64,000 bases of DNA from an uncultured Clostridia bacterium (GTDB taxonomy: Bacteria; Bacillota; Clostridia; TANB77; CAG-508): positions 1 to 64,000 of the forward strand of contig CANQZP010000001.1 of the NCBI GenBank assembly GCA_947628395.1. Direction: 5' to 3'. The position numbers were made by a program, and so were the translations under genes. The notes beneath the pieces were generated by a model. It saw nothing but the letters and a program-made list of their open reading frames with translations. It was not told the origin of the DNA and did no database searches. Shown here in pieces: positions 20,801-28,609 of the stretch. How positions within the stretch are numbered: the first letter of the stretch is position 1; each line of letters starts with the position of its first letter.

Positions 20801-22023
20801 CTAATACTTTTTATATTTGTTATTCTATCATCAGCTAAAATATCAGAGACATCACCATTTGTAATACTACTAGCTTTTATCTTTACATTAAATTTTTCTC
20901 CGCTATATGGAATTGGATATCCTCCATCACGTGACTTTCTTGAGATTGAACCAGAACCCACTTGTGTAATAGGATGATTACCATTATAGTCACAATGAAC
21001 AGTAGAAGGGTGTTGCCATTTCTGCTTATTTAATCTTTCATGTTTATCTTCATCTTGGATTTCAATATCAAAATCCCCTCTTGCAAAAGACATAGTTTCT
21101 TCCGTTCCATTAGCTTTAGAGCAAACTAATTCTATATCATCAGGAAAAGTATTTATTATAAATCTAATACACTTTTTCTCTGTTGAACCATCTGGCTTTG
21201 GGATTGGTATATGAGTATATTTCTGAAGTACAAATAGATTTGAAACTAAATCTGAGACTAAAATATAATCTTCACTATTTTCTTTTACAACAGAAACATT
21301 ACCATTAAAATCTATCCTACACATTGAATCAACTACTTTATTTAAATCATCATCACTATAATTATTCAGATTTTGTTCATTACGACCAGTATTTGCTATA
21401 AGTTTTTGCCTTATTTCTCCCATATAATTAGAATATTCTTTTGCTTGATCAATTAAATTTTGAACATTTTCTTCCTCATCAACATCATAATCAATTGTAG
21501 AATCATCAACGCCTTTTACTAATATAAGCCATGCCTTTTGAACAACAGTATGCCAATAATTTAGATTTTCAGAACCAGACATTCCTATATTGGCTCCATC
21601 ATTCATATACATAAGAAAAGCTTCTATATCAGTAGCTGTATTATCTTTATCATCAAGTTTAAATGAGTGATCATCTTTATCTTTATCCTTTTTTCTATAT
21701 ACACTATTTAATAGGTTTGAGTCCGAATATAAATTTCCTATTCTGCTACGTCCTCTATCCTCTATTTGGTATAATTCATTATCTTCTATTTTAGCTATTG
21801 TATCTACTATATCCCAATTACCACGTCTACGACTTCCACTCCAATATTTCTTACGAGTAGTTCTTGGATTTATAGGAGAGTGCTCAACTATATCATATAC
21901 ACGATTTTTTTTATTATTAATTGTTACATTTGTCCATGCTCCTATGATAGCTGGAGATAATATTATTGATAAAATCAATGAAATCATTAATATTAAAAGT
22001 ATTTTTTTACAACATTTCATCAT
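11845..22023 (-). CDS. Giant membrane-anchored surface protein (3392 aa)
   Basis: This is the largest gene in the window. Its ATG overlaps the TGA of the upstream gene as ATGA, with GAGGTGAT as the ribosome site. Residues 5-28 form a signal sequence (ILLILMISLILSIILS). Residues roughly 510-1080 contain three tandem copies of a domain of about 180-196 residues. SdrD-B/CnaB-like units are recognisable further on (SGQIWVENTEDD, SGLVWSDSDDG), followed by a C-terminal region paralogous to the 1699-aa protein. A C-terminal hydrophobic helix (MLIVTIIATATTAVAIVIIP) is followed by a basic tail. There is no LPXTG. About 1700 extra N-terminal residues distinguish it from its shorter paralogue. The role is unknown; surface adhesion or scaffolding is an inference from domain type only. 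Confidence 0.75.
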   Translation of the reverse strand: MMKCCKKILLILMISLILSIILSPAIIGAWTNVTINNKKNRVYDIVEHSPINPRTTRKKYWSGSRRRGNWDIVDTIAKIEDNELYQIEDRGRSRIGNLYSDSNLLNSVYRKKDKDKDDHSFKLDDKDNTATDIEAFLMYMNDGANIGMSGSENLNYWHTVVQKAWLILVKGVDDSTIDYDVDEEENVQNLIDQAKEYSNYMGEIRQKLIANTGRNEQNLNNYSDDDLNKVVDSMCRIDFNGNVSVVKENSEDYILVSDLVSNLFVLQKYTHIPIPKPDGSTEKKCIRFIINTFPDDIELVCSKANGTEETMSFARGDFDIEIQDEDKHERLNKQKWQHPSTVHCDYNGNHPITQVGSGSISRKSRDGGYPIPYSGEKFNVKIKASSITNGDVSDILADDRITNIKSISLVSNLGSTDLGLLTAKYDNLTYTGDSYNEIKQSDNSEYIDVYNEGQTDEYRLEFDGPKSTWLGYNYLKTDSILAMQEQHVDTTDMYAKADDIRQIAALDSNSGDATIYSNDENVEIDGDTINLNLWDLTKNLNNQTFLLKIDDEATLTGDGVHVGRDAALDSSNNRRTWKCYLTKPQDGILTVKNGSNTSTYSVNVDSRVERFKESDSEIQYRVYNTVGAVTDREGNTEGSYNGVDYKIEKHTNTSDIDLYYIILTGFEKDQAINFERGYFRSDNLSKPVEEINKDGKNVDNQESDINEKVKLYAGSDNIEINGKVINLNLWDLNSQLNNQKFYVKVKEKTELEGTGIHVGKDAALDSLTDRRTWQCYLTSPQDGTIKVKNGSTTALYSVNVDSRVERFKESDNEIQYRVYNTVGAVTDKNGKTEGSYNGVNYKIEKHTNTSDVDLYYIIFSGFENKGSVTFERGYFITNDRKKKIESITIGDNNSQNSKVDLNLEVKGNNIEIKNDVIQLKLSEQNNKSNFSVISSSNAILKFENIENKGKTFYDYNREKCIYTLIMTGESGTITVSDGNENSKKYTVIAKCVTETADLDSSTYMTYKIYNTSANIKDQNGKTEGTKDNVSYTINNNVNPKTITFNKELLQNGQTVTFEEGYFTSGNKKINAITINKKQSASKRNTTKNNDDMGIKGTLSKSNGATLSDIDLQISEITYENGKIVVYMHPRTGDRIENITNTGNDKPYSIYVVDNKKIRIELSGTTNINVENLGVKIQSGDINTTVNYNLSLNIDSDKFNKYVSSKNKEAESTSWSNDSFKIEIANYLNSQGGYGAKLKNEPTVNEDNDGKITITIPVEGNFDEKNLKFVDNTKQGIKNNVTIKKSNSSVQLEFNRTYFNSVYSIWFEGLINGYEDRGEAGDFYISIVALLGSKEDTEYFADYGKYRFHVQNYNTDNGELEFYQPVAVEEIAGNKLVLKLHNKYNYDFKTTLHSSNVDGAAEVKNSPDSNGDKMLEVTFDLIKLVGSTSKHLYIEVVTNNPYSSSLIEMCGITLTINPEYNGTYEATDGYYAAKIENYEVLCDIGFSKGTGGKDILSYTESLNFVDNKNTGEVVFDFILNAIIPSPNPSVQVATAFDDKQVATEWGSSAPDRGIKKIDIIGNNIVQITYDATIFWGESENITIDGITGLAVGKWNEIKINAGEGLSDVRIDVSVYKFNADEWQGDISVTNIGKDTEFPEVQNEKNDNNDWLEIKKANLNDNAGYEEYIGDGSDIEQSEIMKDFELGGVPFSNLQSVEVRKKGYLVGEDGENFVKLEFEDENAISYKINYRYDSERYYNQNWFTGDGWKDAAISLKEEDNANLKNGIVYDNKAVFAVERAGQSVITVMLKQDGKIYYKLIIVYIPQLYVGSIIDASGDENVPSRDKWHSDSGNITGLSLIGDDNLVGQYEVALNVEEKEFIFYNITESVELSDYTYTEGNSQLIQNSNSEWKSTKKAWEDAVNDDTNIRINGDSAYPTERRISEIYNLDVSETQDISGFDSATNKNYEEITTGSYNGKHRLKWAFRDSGVVEDTDKGYTLGSTMFSIFLISDQTPSTQSKVKDVVYIKEIAQWKPDHGRSIISEIGARLTIPEISGQIWVENTEDDKTSSADSVYGKFDEKDSTDVKGKVKAVLCRYDSKDTNYKEIVMDLEINDIGKFSVKNVMPPLSIDSSHDYYYGIEYIYDGQKYEPTEVLSVDGTSVNESTTENGIDEAKNRVNTLINNRPLYDSYENTSFASESYDDRKNFDIKFNGITSAGEVNYNTGDTDGSNKSPYTLKNDLPYIKEEDSQAKYHTEPDNYPSDGLPAVATLTSQHPMLSSTKTINMQYPLLADRQSGYHLMQKSNTIEVKRKNGNPIDTHYPIVDYFNKINFGLVERDESDLSIHKDVYDARVVINEQFLNYPYNSLLLQPDSDGVIKSLSKTYNLGLYSSDVNFSSNVYSAADAIKELKKNTELRVFVTYKTTIYNESVSKACVNELSEYYDPTFTLVNNNNYTDADNKLKVTDGDGLYSDVMVKKDPSKLNEGELERASQLMANFSYYRVIKADNSDIKYQFNKTGDLEGYNDSLSGDVEWTTITPPPDITYNKATTSSLKDVILESGDRIEVFTAYEIDKDGYNDMVAKALETGEVQPDRPGLTKGSAKDPTSPVENIKACISEISNYSTFYTRRKNDTSVYGTGKNSGKVDRDSAAGNANIGKILEGNLQYVEDDTSNAGKLLVNIYAEQKDERSISGLVWSDSDDGANPGDGEYKDGENTIPDVDVALIEKIKGTDNNEYEFAWNVNEDDGRVFVSGQQGIVGALNISTNSTNGYTFSNIPPGIYAVRFTYGNKEKNINYNGQDYKNTSYHMGNAVQDEWHNLQNGTINDINTRMSDARDYEPQRLRTIAYSRTVSEENATVLNTDTYTGEKIKNTWMRADTAKLNIEVEKQNNLGYSNTAGYYDKTVISDEGVFDHLYKIEGLDFGIEKRPETKITLDKELKNITLTKNDDSSVIFRADIKGIKEDPNDSTKTIFDIDTETGVATDMMMSLVSAGASQGFHYIQIEDSYLNNLSVKLGYNIKVTNESDVDYVGKDLAGMTKMEKIYELAAGIEQSDEYKTGHGIQYGTGVKVYNVNGEKNSLGNYYYTHNINNSTDDVVTTTVDQVVDYIDNDIGLNEVENTNTENHSWNPATVNNVTSVGDDFKGLLSADSLTEGKLQDYKDISYFGTGKSNVVLSTNENIKHKQSGDNLTGGNEYHTYLKDITGKSLTKDETGTISETQARYKVDTTIDTVDKYNPDLTKALIPISASLDDSSKSTASIDITMSKTVSSGGDSESLRFDNLAEILVYSNTAGRIDVEAIPGNAIEIARKAISDGGFGGSSFYWAAGYSSIKNETGEVLDGDKDSREEDETLPERDADATEYVTLTEPTGLSVSMETSNKMLIVTIIATATTAVAIVIIPIVTIVYDRNRKKRKMEE
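18790..20490 (-). repeat. Three in-gene tandem domain copies
   Basis: Within the 3392-aa gene, copy 1 (about 20490-19950) and copy 2 (about 19905-19350) share near-identical strings such as NVDSRVERFKESD and QYRVYNTVGAVTD at a spacing of exactly 588 bases (196 codons). Copy 3 (about 19325-18790) is diverged but keeps YKIYNTSANIKDQNGKTEGT and the FEEGYF ending. This suggests one older and one recent duplication. Confidence 0.85.
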
Positions 22024-25000
22024 AATATCACCTCTTTTCCTTTATCAATACGCCTTTTGATTACATACCCAAGCAGTAACAAATTAATCAGAACAGTCAA
22101 AATAATCATTGTACTTATCAATCCTCCACCTGTTCCAATTGAAATGATAACATCAGCCTGTCCAAAATCATCTTCACTAGAAGAAGCATTTCCTGGAGTT
22201 GAATCAATATCAGTAACACCTAATTCATTACTGCTACTAACTATTTCTGCTTTATTACTACTAATTCCTGTATTAGATTCAGTCATAGCTTTAGAAACTA
22301 TTAGAGTGATTTCTTTAGTTTCTTTTGGATTAATTATAGTATTTGCCAATTCTTCATTATATGCATTACCATCTTTTCCAATATACCAACCAGGATTTAT
22401 CTCAGTATTTAAAGAAGCATCTTTGGGAAGGTAATCTACAATTTTTGAAGCAGTTCCTGAAACTTGTCCATTATTAGTTACTTTTATCTTATACTCAATA
22501 TATACAGTTGATGAATTTAAGTCTTTAGATTTGATTTCTGTTTTAGCTAAAGTAGAATCATTTCCTTGTACTACATTTGTTCCTTTATCATTTTGAACTG
22601 TTATTTTAGAAACCGTTTTTTCTAAAGATAAGTCAAATATATTTCCTTGTATCAAGCCAATATCTATATTACTTATACTTGAATCTACAATCATAATTGT
22701 ATCTGTTTTTGATTGTCCATTAGTAAGAATAACATCAGAGTTTTTATCACTAGATACTCCAGACTTTTTAAAGTCTGTTAAAGAATATACTTCAGAATCA
22801 TATTCAAAAACAGCATAATAGTTTCCTTCTGGAAGGTTAGGTAAAATATATCCACCAGCACCATCAGTAACCACTTTTCTAACTAAAGAATTAGAATCAG
22901 CAGTATATAAATTAACAACAATATTTTCTATACCTTTTTCACCAGAATCTCTACTACCATTTTTATTAGAATCATTCCATGCTGTACCTGTTATTTTATA
23001 ATCACCAGTCATTCCTGAATTACCATTGCCATTTAATCCAACATTAGAATTTCCTGAGTTATTTCCATTATTGGAATTGCCAGAATTTCCAGATATATTA
23101 TTTTCTTGAATAATTGTTTCTAAAGTGTTTGTTTTTTGCAAACTTGTACCCGTAGAAATAGTAATATAATTACTTATTACTTTTTCTCTTTCTGATATAT
23201 CATTTGTCATACATATAATTCTTATTTTAGCTTTTTCATTAGAACGTAAGATACCATTATAATTTAAAGTATTATTATCTACACTCATATAATTAGTTTG
23301 TCCATTTTTTTCAAACTCACCTGAAATTAGTTTTAATTCTTCTGGAAATATAGAGTTTATATTTAAATCATATATATCAATAGTATTTGTATTAACTAAA
23401 TCCAATATATATTCAACTTCTTGATTTTCTTTTACATAATTATTTCCTGTAGAATTATAATAATTTGCTTCTACTAATTTATTTTCTACTCTATATTTTA
23501 ATGTATTTGATTCATATTCTTTAGATAGGTCTTCAGAAGAAATATTTGCTTTAATTTCAAATTCTTTTGAAGGTTCTGAAGTTCCTAATTCAGGTTTTAC
23601 TGTTAAATATAGTTTTTCAACTTGAGCTCTATTTATTTCATTTATCTTCCATATTACTTTTCTATTTGAGTCATTATATTTTCCATCGCCAACACCAGAT
23701 GAAGTAGCTTTAACAAAAGATAATCCTTCTGGTAAAATCAAAGAAACTTCTGAATTAGTAAGCATAGCACCTGTTTTATTAACAACATCTATCTCTAGTT
23801 CTAGTTCTTTTTCAGGAACTATAGTTCCACTATTTTTATCTTTGTCATAATTATCTCCTAATATTACTAAATCTACTTCTGAAGGTACATATTTTTTAGA
23901 AGTAGTATCTTGAGTTTGATTCTGACTTGCTGTTAAAAATGGTATGCTTGGAGAACTTTCTAATATAGAAGTAAACATTCCAATTTGAGCATCTTCATTA
24001 TTATTTGTATTTGGATTTTCTTCTTCAGCCTCTTCTTCTGTCTCTTCAACCTCAGCAGGTTCTTCTGTAACAAGTCCAACCTTTTGTGCTTCAACTAATT
24101 TAGTAGCAATATCAGTATCAAAATATGTACCAAAAGTACCATATATATTGCTTCCTAAATCTAATTTTTCTGGTATTTCAAAATTATAATTAAATACTAA
24201 GCTTTCACCTACATTAATATTTCCTTCTGGAACTATTAAGAAAGATTTTATATTATCAAGATTTTCTGGTTCTTTTATCCAACCATTATCAGGGTTTTCT
24301 ATCTCTCTTGTTGCTTCTCCGTTTTCTGAATAATATACAGAAAATTCTTTATCTCCACTTACTTCCTTTATTCCATCTAACATTTTTACATCAATATTAG
24401 TACCTAAATCATCAGAATTTATCAAAGTTTTGTTTTCTTTGAATGCCATTCTTCCTAAAACAGAAGGGTTTTGCATAACTTCTTCACCGTTATTTATTAT
24501 AATCAAGTCCATACTTGCATCCTTTTTCTCAGAGTCATCTGGAATAATTGCAGTTTTTTCGCCTTGATTCATAGACATAACTGTTACATTGTCAGTATTT
24601 TCAGAAATTCTTTGACTATTAACTATACCATTTGCTCCAACAAATTGGATATTTAGATATTCTCTTGCTGTTCCATCAACTATTTCTGATCCGTAATTTG
24701 TAGCATTTGGATTAATATAATGTAATTCAATTTTAGCTTCTTTATTTGGAGTATATAAATCTGCTTGTAAATCTGTTTTTATAACAATAGAAGTACCTTT
24801 TTCTATATCTCCTTGACTAAAGCTTGTTTGAGTACCTTGTAATTTAAGAACAATAACTACTTGTCCTTGTTCATTTACAAAACTTCTAGACTCAGCAATT
24901 TTTAGTTCATCATTACCATATAGTAAGTTAATATCTTTTATATTAACTGTTTGTATTTCTTTTGGTAAAACAATCTCAAACTCAGGATTAATAAACATAT

Positions 25001-26921
25001 CACTTGATACGCTTGAATTATTTAAATTTATATTAAATTGAACATCTTCATTATTTACTAATGTACTTAGCGTTCCTCTAGACATCTCCATATTAACTCT
25101 TGTAGAAGTTCCGTTTAAAACTGTTTTTATTTCTTTTGTACCTAATTCAGATACAATATCATCATAAGTTGCAGTTGCTATATATGTATTACTTATAGCA
25201 GTGAATGCTACAAGAGATTCTTTTGTATAATTACTTTTAGAAATTGCTTTAGTGTTTTGGATATTTAATATTCCCTCTTTTTCAGGATTATTAATTCTTA
25301 TTAAAATTTTTCCTATTTTATTTGTATAGCTTAATACTATATTTCCTTCTTCATTTGTTTCAGTATCTTTATTTAGAGTAATTAAATTTTCTCCTTTATC
25401 ATTTAATATTTCTAAATTACCATTTTCTCCAATTATATTAACTAGATTTTCTTTATTTAAAATAGTAGTTTTATAATATGTTTCTGTTCCATTTTCAGTT
25501 GTTGTATTATATTTAGCTCCTGTAGAATCTTGATAGCTTTCGTCTTGCTCGTTTATATCTATTCTTTTTATGCTATTTGCTTTTGAAATGTTTATACCTA
25601 TTTCATTTTTATATTCTGTTTCATAGAAATTTTCTTGTTTATTTACATTTGCATATAAATATCCTTTACTAATTTCATTAGTTAAATTAGATACATCATA
25701 AGTTATTTTGTTTGTATTTGCATCATCTAATTTATATTCTTGTTCAATTAAACCTTGTTCTTGCTTAGTATCTAAATTATTAAATAAATCAATACTAGCC
25801 TCTATAGTAGATTTTATTACTGGATTTTCAATGTTTTGAGCATTATTAAATGTCATCTCTATTAAATACTCATCTTTTCCTTTTGTATTTCTATACTTTC
25901 CGTCTGTTTCTTTGTTTTCTATGTTTATTCTTAACCTTCCATCATCTTCTAGACCAAAATTCTCTTCTGTAAATTCTACTTCTTGACCTTGTCTTCCATT
26001 TGTAAATGCTGTGTTTTTTGCCATTACAATTATTTTTTCTATTTCTGGTTTTTCTTTTCCCTCTTGAACTTCTAAGTCTGGTAAAGTAATTTTTAAATTT
26101 GTTTGTTTTACTGGTAAAATAATTTCACTATTTTTTTCTTCTACATCTACTTTTATTTGTACAATAGCATAATCTTTTTCATCTTGTTTATATTTAATAT
26201 ATTTTTCAATATTACTATTAATAGATATTTGTCTGTTATTTTCTATTTCGATTTTTACGTTTCCTTGTTTTTCTACTTTCTCTTCTTCACCATCTTCATT
26301 AACATAGCTTCCAACTAAACTTATTTTTGTTCCATTTTGTAAATTTGCTATATTTACTGACTCTTGTTTTTTGATTTCTAATGGAATATTTAATTCATAT
26401 TTATCTTTTGCATCTATAGTATTTAATTTAATAATTCCATTCTCTACAGATTGTACTATTGGGCTTTCTAATGTTCCTAAATTAAATATTTGATTTTCTA
26501 AATCTTCTATCTGTAACTTAGCATTTTTCAAATATCCAATATCTTTTATTCCTACAGTTATTTTAAGAGCATATTCAATATTTACTTTTTCAGGAGATTC
26601 AGGTTCTGGAGAATTTTGATCCACTTCGTTTTCTTGTGGCTGATTTATTTCTTCTTGCTTAGGATTTTCTTCATCAGTAGTTTCTGCTTGTTCCTGATTT
26701 TCTTCGTTTTCATCTTTAGGAGCTTCTTCATCAGTTTGCAGTTCTTCTTCCTCCGAATCCTCTGTAATTTTTACTATTTCCGCATTAAAAATTACTTGAT
26801 CTTCTTCGTCACTAGCATATATGACATAGATGTTACTTAAAGTCACCATATAAGACATCATCAAGCAAATTATAAGCAATACAGATATTAGTTTTTCTCT
26901 TACACTCTTAATTTTTTGCAT
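22020..26921 (-). CDS. Large surface protein with DUF11-like repeats, first gene of the upstream cassette
   Basis: I take the ATG at 26921 (MQKIKSVREK) as the start because GGAGGT lies seven bases upstream; the longer reading frame adds 18 residues without a ribosome site. The 1633-residue product has a signal sequence (LISVLLIICLMMSYMVTL), a strongly acidic, Glu/Gln/Pro-rich stretch at residues about 40-115, DUF11-like repeats, an SdrD-B-like module (ITGTAWNDSNKNGSRDSGE) and a Gly/Asn linker before it. A C-terminal membrane helix and basic tail end the protein. It is paralogous to the 1663-aa protein. It overlaps the next gene by four bases (ATGA), so the pair is translationally coupled and probably acts together. 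Confidence 0.75.
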   Translation of the reverse strand: MQKIKSVREKLISVLLIICLMMSYMVTLSNIYVIYASDEEDQVIFNAEIVKITEDSEEEELQTDEEAPKDENEENQEQAETTDEENPKQEEINQPQENEVDQNSPEPESPEKVNIEYALKITVGIKDIGYLKNAKLQIEDLENQIFNLGTLESPIVQSVENGIIKLNTIDAKDKYELNIPLEIKKQESVNIANLQNGTKISLVGSYVNEDGEEEKVEKQGNVKIEIENNRQISINSNIEKYIKYKQDEKDYAIVQIKVDVEEKNSEIILPVKQTNLKITLPDLEVQEGKEKPEIEKIIVMAKNTAFTNGRQGQEVEFTEENFGLEDDGRLRINIENKETDGKYRNTKGKDEYLIEMTFNNAQNIENPVIKSTIEASIDLFNNLDTKQEQGLIEQEYKLDDANTNKITYDVSNLTNEISKGYLYANVNKQENFYETEYKNEIGINISKANSIKRIDINEQDESYQDSTGAKYNTTTENGTETYYKTTILNKENLVNIIGENGNLEILNDKGENLITLNKDTETNEEGNIVLSYTNKIGKILIRINNPEKEGILNIQNTKAISKSNYTKESLVAFTAISNTYIATATYDDIVSELGTKEIKTVLNGTSTRVNMEMSRGTLSTLVNNEDVQFNINLNNSSVSSDMFINPEFEIVLPKEIQTVNIKDINLLYGNDELKIAESRSFVNEQGQVVIVLKLQGTQTSFSQGDIEKGTSIVIKTDLQADLYTPNKEAKIELHYINPNATNYGSEIVDGTAREYLNIQFVGANGIVNSQRISENTDNVTVMSMNQGEKTAIIPDDSEKKDASMDLIIINNGEEVMQNPSVLGRMAFKENKTLINSDDLGTNIDVKMLDGIKEVSGDKEFSVYYSENGEATREIENPDNGWIKEPENLDNIKSFLIVPEGNINVGESLVFNYNFEIPEKLDLGSNIYGTFGTYFDTDIATKLVEAQKVGLVTEEPAEVEETEEEAEEENPNTNNNEDAQIGMFTSILESSPSIPFLTASQNQTQDTTSKKYVPSEVDLVILGDNYDKDKNSGTIVPEKELELEIDVVNKTGAMLTNSEVSLILPEGLSFVKATSSGVGDGKYNDSNRKVIWKINEINRAQVEKLYLTVKPELGTSEPSKEFEIKANISSEDLSKEYESNTLKYRVENKLVEANYYNSTGNNYVKENQEVEYILDLVNTNTIDIYDLNINSIFPEELKLISGEFEKNGQTNYMSVDNNTLNYNGILRSNEKAKIRIICMTNDISEREKVISNYITISTGTSLQKTNTLETIIQENNISGNSGNSNNGNNSGNSNVGLNGNGNSGMTGDYKITGTAWNDSNKNGSRDSGEKGIENIVVNLYTADSNSLVRKVVTDGAGGYILPNLPEGNYYAVFEYDSEVYSLTDFKKSGVSSDKNSDVILTNGQSKTDTIMIVDSSISNIDIGLIQGNIFDLSLEKTVSKITVQNDKGTNVVQGNDSTLAKTEIKSKDLNSSTVYIEYKIKVTNNGQVSGTASKIVDYLPKDASLNTEINPGWYIGKDGNAYNEELANTIINPKETKEITLIVSKAMTESNTGISSNKAEIVSSSNELGVTDIDSTPGNASSSEDDFGQADVIISIGTGGGLISTMIILTVLINLLLLGYVIKRRIDKGKEVIL

Positions 26922-27468
26922 CTTGTACCTCCAATAATACTTTGAGTCGCCAGTTGCCAAACATTTTCCCAGCATGCTAATTTTTATTTTAATAACTTTT
27001 TATTTACTGTCAATCTACTTAAATTTTCTTTTTTCTTTATTTTTTTATTTTTATTTTTTCTTTTTTTACGGAAATTAGTAGTTTTTGTCGATTATTACAT
27101 TTAAATTAAATTTTCAATTCAATTATATTTTTTTATCTTTTTTGAGATACATAATTCTTATTATGTACCTACCATAAAGACAAAAAATATTGTTTTTCCA
27201 TTTTTAAAAATCAACAAACAGAAAGCCCAAATTAAGGTTGGACTAGGGGCAGACACAAGGCCTGCCCCTACACGTCTCCGTCCATCTTGCCACCAAAACC
27301 CAATGCAAACCGTAGGGGCGATTATCAATCGCCCGCTTCTTCGAATGTCAGCATACTTATAATTCTCGTCCTATCTTAATAACTTTATATAGACACGCAT
27401 ATAAAACGCCTACATTTCATATATTAAAATAAAAGTTTATTTAATTTATATAGATTGGAGATGATAAT
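26922..27468. other. Long AT-rich intergenic region with family A repeats
   Basis: This 547-base stretch separates the surface cassettes (minus) from the small-gene cluster (plus). It holds very T-rich DNA at 27000-27070, a TACATAA / TTATGTA inverted repeat near 27150-27170, and family A palindromes at 27244-27343 (GGGGCAGACACAAGGCCTGC type, then GTAGGGGCGATTATCAATCG type). I see no coding sequence and no clear promoter for the 1633-aa gene. Confidence 0.6.
27244..27343. repeat. Composite family A repeats
   Basis: Two palindromes, one of the AGGGGCAGAC...CTGCCCCT type and one of the GGGCGATTATCAATCGCCC type, are joined by a linker ending AATGCAAACCGTA. The same linker-palindrome junction recurs at about 27700 and, inverted, at about 1145. 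Confidence 0.8.
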
Positions 27469-27615
27469 TTGAACAAGATGGAAATGAATATGCTTCTTAA
27501 TATGCTTTCAGAAATGGATAAAAAAGACTTAGAAATGGGAATTGCCAAAGCTCAAGAAGTTCTAAAAAATAAAGATGCAAACTCAATAATAAACGATTTA
27601 GGTAAAAATAATTAG
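27469..27615 (+). CDS. Small protein of unknown function (48 aa)
   Basis: A short reading frame begins at TTG 27469 with GGAG placed eight bases upstream and ends at TAG 27613. It encodes a methionine-rich, mostly helical peptide (start reads as MNKMEMNMLLNMLSEMDKK) with an acidic/basic pattern and no membrane segment. I do not recognise it. The good ribosome site and its position ahead of two other small plus-strand genes support it being real. A family A repeat lies between it and the next gene. Confidence 0.55.
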   Translation: MNKMEMNMLLNMLSEMDKKDLEMGIAKAQEVLKNKDANSIINDLGKNN

Positions 27616-27641
27616 ATTAAACCAACCGTAGTGGAGGACTA

Positions 27642-27735
27642 AAGGGCAGACAAAAGACCTGCTCCTACTTTCGTCCGTCCAAAAAACAAGATAAAACCAA
27701 ATGCAAACCGTAAGGGCGATGATGGCATCGCCCGC
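27642..27735. repeat. Family A repeats between small genes
   Basis: A degenerate AGGGCAGACAAAAGACCTGC / TCCTAC unit is followed by the AAATGCAAACCGTA linker and GGGCGATGATGGCATCGCCC. This copy is more diverged than most others. Confidence 0.7.
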
Positions 27736-27759
27736 AATTATAAATTAAGGAGGGATAAA

Positions 27760-28095
27760 ATGGATGAAGAATTAATAAATAAATTCTCAGAAATATTAAA
27801 AGAAAAAAATATTGACTTAAATTCAGTCTTAGAAAACTTTAATTCCAATTCTAATACCCCCTCTAATAACAACACTAACTCAGAAAAAAACTCAAACGAT
27901 TTCGATATCAATACAATATTAAAAATAAAAAAAATACTCGACAGCACTAACTCTTCAAACAATGATTCAAATTTACTAATGGCTCTAAAACCCTATCTTA
28001 GAAATAGCAGGCAGGAAAAAATAGACCAATACGCAAAAATGTTAAAAATAGCTAAAGCTTTTCAATCTTTTCAAAATATGGGTGGTGATAAATAA
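27760..28095 (+). CDS. Hypothetical protein, Asn/Ser-rich linker with helical tail (111 aa)
   Basis: The ATG follows GGAGGGATAAA, a strong ribosome site. The N-terminal third is helical and acidic, residues about 28-50 are an Asn/Ser/Thr-rich linker, and the C-terminal part contains LLMALKPYLRNSRQEKID, a helical basic stretch. There is no signal peptide. Its TAA overlaps the next ATG by one base (TAATG), so the two are translationally coupled. I do not recognise the family with confidence. Confidence 0.7.
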   Translation: MDEELINKFSEILKEKNIDLNSVLENFNSNSNTPSNNNTNSEKNSNDFDINTILKIKKILDSTNSSNNDSNLLMALKPYLRNSRQEKIDQYAKMLKIAKAFQSFQNMGGDK

Positions 28096-28406
28096 TGCCT
28101 TTTAATAATATGTTTTATCCTCCATATTTTCCTATGAAAAGAAATTATTTTCCTGTTTCCAATTACAATACTAATAATACACCTGAAATAGAATCTACTG
28201 AAACTAGAAATAAAGCAAAAAAAGAAAAGAAATCAAATTTAAATAATCTCTTTTCTTTTCTCAATATAGATTCAGACGACTTACTAATTCTAGCTATTCT
28301 TTTCTTTTTATACTTAGAAAAATGCGACAATATATTGCTATATGGAATATTAATTCTCTTATTATTAGATATTGACCTTGACTCAATTTTTAATTTTATA
28401 ATATAA
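28095..28406 (+). CDS. Hypothetical small membrane protein (103 aa)
   Basis: This gene is coupled to the preceding one through a one-base TAATG overlap. The first 30 residues are rich in Tyr, Phe, Pro and Asn (PYFPMKRNYFPVSNYN), followed by a charged Lys/Glu segment. The C-terminal 40 residues are strongly hydrophobic (LLILAILFFLYLEK and ILLYGILILLLLDIDL), consistent with one or two membrane segments. The function is unknown. A role in sporulation is possible given the organism type but is not shown here. Confidence 0.7.
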   Translation: MPFNNMFYPPYFPMKRNYFPVSNYNTNNTPEIESTETRNKAKKEKKSNLNNLFSFLNIDSDDLLILAILFFLYLEKCDNILLYGILILLLLDIDLDSIFNFII

Positions 28407-28440
28407 GACGGGAATTTTTAATCGCCCATTCTTTGAAGAA

Positions 28441-28556
28441 GGGCAGACTTAGAGGCCTGCCCCTACATTTTTTGCAATGATATATCCTTCTCTTTGTCAT
28501 TACCCTATATTTGTAGGGGCAGGGCTCGTCTCCGCCCTTCTAATCGCCCCTACAAA
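28441..28556. repeat. Composite family A element, left copy around minC
   Basis: This holds a GGGCAGACTTAGAGGCCTGC palindrome, a spacer with TTTTTTGCAATGATATAT and ACCCTATATTTG, then GTAGGGGCAGGGCTCG / CTCCGCCC and ATCGCCCCTAC. Almost the same ~115-base composite, in the same orientation, lies at 29359-29470 on the other side of minC. Confidence 0.85.
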
Positions 28557-28609
28557 TTGAGATTTTCAGACAGGGGAACGCAAACGAAAAACAAAAAAGA
28601 AACAAGCTT

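Noticed and set aside
1324..26921. LPXTG-type sortase anchoring of the giant surface proteins
   Set aside because: No LPXTG or close variant is seen before the C-terminal helices, and no sortase gene lies nearby.
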